Part shown: piece by piece, positions 60,758 through 64,000 of the stretch
How positions within the stretch are numbered: position 1 is the first letter of the stretch
How the letters are laid out: every line of letters starts with the position of its first letter
Assembly: GCA_004173235.1 (NCBI GenBank)
Contig: SEAC01000020.1
Span: 20,678-84,677 of the forward strand
Length of the DNA: 64,000 nt
Source of the DNA: Chitinophagaceae bacterium
Lineage (GTDB): Bacteria > Bacteroidota > Bacteroidia > Chitinophagales > Chitinophagaceae
Direction of reading: 5' to 3'
The notes under the pieces: model-generated
The model's input: only the letters and a program-made list of their open reading frames with translations
Told to the model about the DNA's origin: nothing
Database searches by the model: none
Position numbers and translations under genes: made by a program

Positions 60758-60806
60758 GATGTGAGATGTGAGATGTTGGATGTGAGATGGGAGGTGGGAG
60801 GTAGGG
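60758..60806. repeat. Heptamer tract GATGTGA
   Basis: Seven in-phase heptamers (gatgtga, gatgtga, gatgttg, gatgtga, gatggga, ggtggga, ggtaggg). No inverted arm found. It lies upstream of the HAD gene's promoter. Confidence 0.72.
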
Positions 60807-60883
60807 CATGTTTTCCTATCATCGCTACTAATAGCCCATGAACGGCTGGTGTAGGAGCAAATGGGAGCACAGCACGGACCCGA

Positions 60884-60904
60884 AAAAAGGGCCCGAAAGG
60901 GCCC
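60884..60904 (-). terminator. Intrinsic terminator of the TonB-C gene
   Basis: On the minus strand GGGGCCCTTTCGGGCCC followed by TTTTTT, 25 nt past the stop codon. Confidence 0.8.
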
Positions 60905-60929
60905 CTCGTCTATTACGAAACCAAGAATA

Positions 60930-61334
60930 TTAAAACACGTCAAAACGAAAAGTTTGGGTCTGCGTGGTCTTCACCGTGCCGTTGGCACTGCGCGCAGGGT
61001 TCCAGCGGCCGCTCGTGCGGAACTGGGCGATGGCCGCTTCCTCGAGGCCAAAACCATTCTGGCTGATGGCCGTTACGTTGGTCACCTGACCGCGGGCGTT
61101 GATGTCGAAGCTCAGCGTTACCACGTAAGACCCGGCAGGAAGCTGGCGGCCGATGCCGGCGTGCATGGTTTTCGTGAGCACCGACGAAACAAAGGCGCTG
61201 TAAGCCCGGTGCCCACCGGGGTAGCTGGCTGCCGTCAGTCCCACCTTCGATTTGGGGGTCTTGTCGGGAACTACATTGCCAAAAGAAGTAAAGGAGAGGA
61301 TGAGGAGGAGGGCGGCGAGTACGGAAGCTTTCAT
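60930..61334 (-). CDS. Small exported TonB C-terminal-domain protein
   Basis: 134 residues. Signal peptide (1-19) and then a single TonB-C-like domain (about 55-130: LPAGSYVVTLSFDINARGQVTNV, AIAQFRTSGRWNPA). There is no Pro-rich spanner or membrane anchor of a classical TonB, so it is a stand-alone periplasmic domain of unknown partner. An exact -7 box (TACTTTTG) is 20 nt upstream and a terminator follows. Confidence 0.82.
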   Translation of the reverse strand: MKASVLAALLLILSFTSFGNVVPDKTPKSKVGLTAASYPGGHRAYSAFVSSVLTKTMHAGIGRQLPAGSYVVTLSFDINARGQVTNVTAISQNGFGLEEAAIAQFRTSGRWNPARSANGTVKTTQTQTFRFDVF

Positions 61335-61353
61335 GTTTGTTTGGTTGACAAGT

Positions 61354-61361
61354 CAAAAGTA
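61354..61361 (-). promoter_or_regulatory. -7 box for the TonB-C gene (TACTTTTG)
   Basis: An exact minus-strand TAnnTTTG match overlapping a GTCAAAA unit. The AT-rich divergent spacer (61335-61599) holds no gene. Confidence 0.55.
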
Positions 61362-61572
61362 CTTGTGCAGGTGTCGGTACTTACACTTATATCGACTAAG
61401 GGGTGTTTTCCATCGATGAAACGGGCGAAAAACGTTAAATAAGTATTTTTTCTTAGTGAACTTCTTTATTTCCCGTTTAAAATGGGTACTTTCTGACTTT
61501 CCTCAGTCGGCTTAGGCTCTTCTATCATGCTGCAGGCGGGTGCTCCTCACCGACAGGGCCTCCTGGCGACGG

Positions 61573-61580
61573 TAGTTTTG
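61573..61580 (+). promoter_or_regulatory. -7 box for the yceI unit (TAGTTTTG)
   Basis: An exact TAnnTTTG match 19 nt before the ATG at 61600. Confidence 0.55.
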
Positions 61581-61599
61581 TGTCATCAATCAAAAAGCC

Positions 61600-62181
61600 A
61601 TGACACGCATTAACCCCTTCCGCCTGCTGATCGCCCTGCCGCTCATCTTCGCCGCAACCACCATATCCGCTCAGCCCGTTCACAAAACCGCCAGCTACGA
61701 AATCGTGCTGAAAGGCACTTCTAACCTGCACGACTGGTCGATGAAGGCTGCCGGCGCCGGGCTGGAAGCCAACTTCACGGTCCTCCCCACCAAGATCGCC
61801 TCGGTAAACCCGCCGATGATCTTCAACCTGCCGGTGAAAAGCCTGAAGAGCAATGAAAGCTCGATGGACTCGCGCGCTTACAACGCCCTCAATGCCAACA
61901 AATTCCCCAATATCACCTTCCGCCTGGTCAGCGCAGTTACCGGTGCCGCCACGGGCAACCACGCCCCGGTTCGGGCCAACGGCCAGCTCACCATCTCGGG
62001 CACTACCCGCGACATCGTGCTGAACGCCACCACCGTGACCAACCCCGATGGCTCGGTGCAGATCACCGGAACCCAGACCATCCGCTTCAGCGAGTACGGC
62101 CTGAAAGCCCCCAGCTTCATGCTTGGCGCCCTTCGGTGCGGAGATGAACTCACCATTACTTACAACGTCCGCTTCAACTAA
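61600..62181 (+). CDS. YceI-family periplasmic protein
   Basis: 193 residues with a signal peptide (ending TISAQ). The lipocalin-like YceI barrel carries the usual landmarks: GTSNLHDWSMKAAG, SRAYNALNANKFPNITFRL, GQLTISGTTRDIVLNA and APSFMLGALRCGDELTI. The family binds amphiphilic or isoprenoid ligands. It lies 42 nt upstream of an outer-membrane barrel gene and probably shares its mRNA. Confidence 0.92.
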   Translation: MTRINPFRLLIALPLIFAATTISAQPVHKTASYEIVLKGTSNLHDWSMKAAGAGLEANFTVLPTKIASVNPPMIFNLPVKSLKSNESSMDSRAYNALNANKFPNITFRLVSAVTGAATGNHAPVRANGQLTISGTTRDIVLNATTVTNPDGSVQITGTQTIRFSEYGLKAPSFMLGALRCGDELTITYNVRFN

Positions 62182-62223
62182 TAACAAAAAAAACCTCTGC
62201 TCTACACTTTTAAAAACTGCATC

Positions 62224-63546
62224 ATGAAAACGAACTTCATCTCCCGCGCCGCCCTCCTGGCCCTCCTGGCTGCCCCGGTGTTTGCCGGCGCACAAAACAG
62301 CGATAAGGAATTTTATGGCCGCCCCACCAACTGGCGCCCGTACGACCAGCGAGGCATCAACGTTTTTGAAACGCCGAAAGCCGACAGCCTTGCATTTGAA
62401 GGCCCGCGCGTTCGCCTCGGAGCCGGCTTCACCCAGTCGTTCCAGAACCTGACCCACAAAAACGACTACACCCAGGCGCCTACCGACGCCAACCGCCTGC
62501 ACCCGCTGACCGCAGGTTTCAACACCGCTTCCGCTAACCTCAACCTCGACATCCAGCTGGCCGACGGCATCCGCCTCAACGTGGTAACTTACCTCTCTTC
62601 GCGCCACCACAACGAAGCCTGGGTAAAAGGCGGCTACATCCAGTTTGACAAGCTGCCCTTCAAAGGCCAGCTTTGGAACAAGCTGATGGAAAACACGACC
62701 ATCAAGATCGGACACGGCGAGATCAACTACGGTGATGCCCACTTCCGCCGCTCGGATGGTGGCCAGACACTCTACAACCCCTTCGTTGAAAACCTGATCC
62801 TCGACGGCTATGCCACGGAGATCGGTGGCGAAATCTACCACACCCGCATGGGGTTCTTCGGAATGATCGGCGTGTCGAACGGTATGATCAAGGGTAACGT
62901 GGATTCGCTGGTGAAAACTACCCAGGATGAGAACATCCACAAGTCGCCCGCCATCTATGCAAAAGGCGGATTCGACCAGAAGCTGGGTAACCTGCGTGTT
63001 CGCGGCGCCCTGTCGTACTACCACAACGGAAGCTCGGGCACCAACACCCTCTACGGTGGCGATCGCACCGGCTCGAACTACCTGATGGTAATGGAAAAAG
63101 CCGGCGGCAGCTACACTGCAAACGCCTTCTCGGGCCGCCTCGATCCCAAGTTCAGCAAAACCGTAGATGCCGTAATGCTCAACGCGTTCATCAAGTACAA
63201 AGGCGCCGAATTCTTCGCCACCTGGGAGCAGGCCGAAGGCCGCACCAAAACTGAAGACAGCCGCCGCAAGGTGAACCAGATCGCCGGTGAATTCATCTAC
63301 CGCTTCTGCACCGCCGAACGCCTCTTCGTAGGAGCCCGCTACAACAAAGTGGACGCCGAGCTGGCAGGCTTCGCAGAAAAAGTAACCGTTGACCGCACTG
63401 CCCTTGCAGCCGGCTGGTTCCTCACCAAGAACGTGTTGCTGAAAGGCGAATATGTTTGGCAGAACTACAAAGACTTCCCCACAGGCGACTATCGCAAAGG
63501 CGGACAGTTCAGTGGCTACGTGATCCAGGCTGTTGTTGGATTCTAA
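62224..63546 (+). CDS. Outer-membrane beta-barrel protein (putative porin)
   Basis: 440 residues. Signal peptide (1-23, FAGAQ), then alternating aromatic/polar strands (RLNVVTYLSSRHHNEAWVKGGYIQFDKL) through to a C-terminal strand ending VIQAVVGF with terminal Phe, the usual barrel-assembly signal. It is a porin-like channel of unknown substrate. Association with YceI suggests a shared envelope role. A terminator follows. Confidence 0.82.
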   Translation: MKTNFISRAALLALLAAPVFAGAQNSDKEFYGRPTNWRPYDQRGINVFETPKADSLAFEGPRVRLGAGFTQSFQNLTHKNDYTQAPTDANRLHPLTAGFNTASANLNLDIQLADGIRLNVVTYLSSRHHNEAWVKGGYIQFDKLPFKGQLWNKLMENTTIKIGHGEINYGDAHFRRSDGGQTLYNPFVENLILDGYATEIGGEIYHTRMGFFGMIGVSNGMIKGNVDSLVKTTQDENIHKSPAIYAKGGFDQKLGNLRVRGALSYYHNGSSGTNTLYGGDRTGSNYLMVMEKAGGSYTANAFSGRLDPKFSKTVDAVMLNAFIKYKGAEFFATWEQAEGRTKTEDSRRKVNQIAGEFIYRFCTAERLFVGARYNKVDAELAGFAEKVTVDRTALAAGWFLTKNVLLKGEYVWQNYKDFPTGDYRKGGQFSGYVIQAVVGF

Positions 63547-63572
63547 GAGAAAAGTGTTGATAGCCAGATAGG

Positions 63573-63603
63573 AAAAGAGCGCTCTACGGAGCGCTTTTTT
63601 TTA
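63573..63603 (+). terminator. Intrinsic terminator of the yceI-porin unit
   Basis: Stem agcgctc / gagcgct with a 4-nt loop and a run of eight to nine T. Confidence 0.8.
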
Positions 63604-63720
63604 TGTCGGATGTCTGATGTCGGATGTCTGATGTCGGACGTCTGATTTTCGGGGCAATGAAAAACGGAATGCCAGGCACTCCGTTTCTCTTTTTATTTCC
63701 TACATCCTACATCGGACATG
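63603..63720. repeat. Inverted heptamer-arm element (ATGTCGG/ATGTCTG type)
   Basis: Six in-phase heptamers alternate atgtcgg and atgtctg (63603-63644). Inverted heptamers ctacatc, ctacatc, ggacatg lie at 63700-63720. The core holds the rlmN terminator. Same family as 25858-25934. Confidence 0.8.
63662..63686 (-). terminator. Intrinsic terminator of rlmN
   Basis: Stem aaacggaatgcc / ggcactccgttt (one mismatch) with a T-run on the minus strand, inside the heptamer element. Confidence 0.78.
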
Positions 63721-63739
63721 TGCCACAAGGCTTTTCCTT

Positions 63740-64000
63740 TTAGTTCTTGTTCGCCAACTGCCCGCAGGCCGCATCGATGTCCTTACCACGGCTGCGGCGG
63801 AGGCGTGCGTTGACGCGGTTTTTGGCGAGGTAGCCCATGAAAGCGTCGGTCATTTCTTCGGTCGGCTTTTCAAATTTCGCCAGGTCGATGGGGTTATACT
63901 CGATGATGTTGACGAGGTCGGCAGGAATGCGGCGATAGAGTTTCACCAGCTCCTCGGCGTCTTTCTGCGAATCGTTGAAGTCTTTGAAAAGGATGTATTC
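63740..64000 (-). CDS. rlmN: 23S rRNA (adenine2503-C2) methyltransferase, C-terminal part (5' end beyond window)
   Basis: The last 86 residues of RlmN are visible; the frame is open to the right edge. LVNIIEYNPID matches the family, and the C-terminal Cys in GKDIDAACGQLA is the methyl-carrying cysteine of RlmN. RVNARLRRSRGKDIDAACGQL distinguishes it from Cfr-like proteins only weakly. It is a radical-SAM enzyme that methylates A2503 of 23S rRNA and A37 of some tRNAs. Confidence 0.92.
   Translation of the reverse strand, partial: EYILFKDFNDSQKDAEELVKLYRRIPADLVNIIEYNPIDLAKFEKPTEEMTDAFMGYLAKNRVNARLRRSRGKDIDAACGQLANKN

Noticed and set aside
60716..60943. Long N-terminal extension of the HAD hydrolase
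   Set aside because: It is made of heptamer repeat translation and terminator sequence; the HAD motif I starts right after the ATG at 60715.

Overview
The window comes from a GC-rich member of the Bacteroidota, most like a Chitinophagaceae-type gliding or soil lineage. This rests on three proteins with the gliding-motility / type IX secretion C-terminal domain, a PorP/SprF-family protein, TlpA proteins with a DUF4369-like N-terminus, and Bacteroidota-type promoters (TAnnTTTG -7 boxes) before many genes. No rRNA operon, insertion sequence, prophage or CRISPR array is visible. One tRNA gene, tRNA-Leu(TAG), is present.

Layout. 1-3.2 kb: proteostasis genes on the minus strand (tig, clpP, a second clpP cut by the left edge) and tRNA-Leu. 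3.3-15.8 kb: two large paralogous secreted repeat proteins (1151 and 1863 aa) flank a PorP/SprF gene and a bifunctional (p)ppGpp synthetase/hydrolase. 15.8-18.9 kb: purA, a small acidic protein, pabB. 18.9-22.7 kb, minus strand: lytic transglycosylase, tatA, rplS, rny. 22.7-25.5 kb: two intact TlpA-like thioredoxins with a decayed third copy between them. 25.5-28.7 kb, minus strand: pheT, a coiled-coil protein overlapping it by 4 nt, and zapA. 28.8-29.5 kb: a low-GC DUF2188 gene and a broken partner. 29.6-31.3 kb: two envelope proteins of unknown role.

31.4-41.3 kb is the metabolic core: a one-strand cluster that accounts for the whole reductive pyrimidine catabolic route. It has an NCS1 transporter, PreT/PreA (uracil/thymine to dihydro forms), dihydropyrimidinase, beta-ureidopropionase, a class III aminotransferase (beta-alanine to malonate semialdehyde) and an MmsA-type dehydrogenase (to acetyl-CoA or propionyl-CoA). 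41.6-49.2 kb: dnaB, rsmE, a TerC protein, pyrD, an AAA ATPase, a thiolase and a response regulator. 49.3-56.1 kb: a TonB-dependent receptor, an ABC exporter, a low-GC pair of membrane proteins and a YifB/ComM ATPase. 56.3-64 kb: a third type IX-type secreted protein, a CAT-like acetyltransferase, a HAD phosphatase, a small TonB-C protein, YceI with an outer-membrane barrel, and the 3' end of rlmN at the right edge.

The most unusual signal lies between the genes. Many spacers carry tandem heptanucleotide repeats. The heptamer differs from locus to locus, but at six loci it occurs as matched inverted arms around a short core that often holds a terminator. A second signal is the palindrome CCGTA-N4-TACGG, found six times exactly. 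A third is an 8-3-8 palindrome (agacgca.../...tgcgtct) that occurs singly at two loci and leads a 30-bp tandem array inside the pyrimidine cluster.
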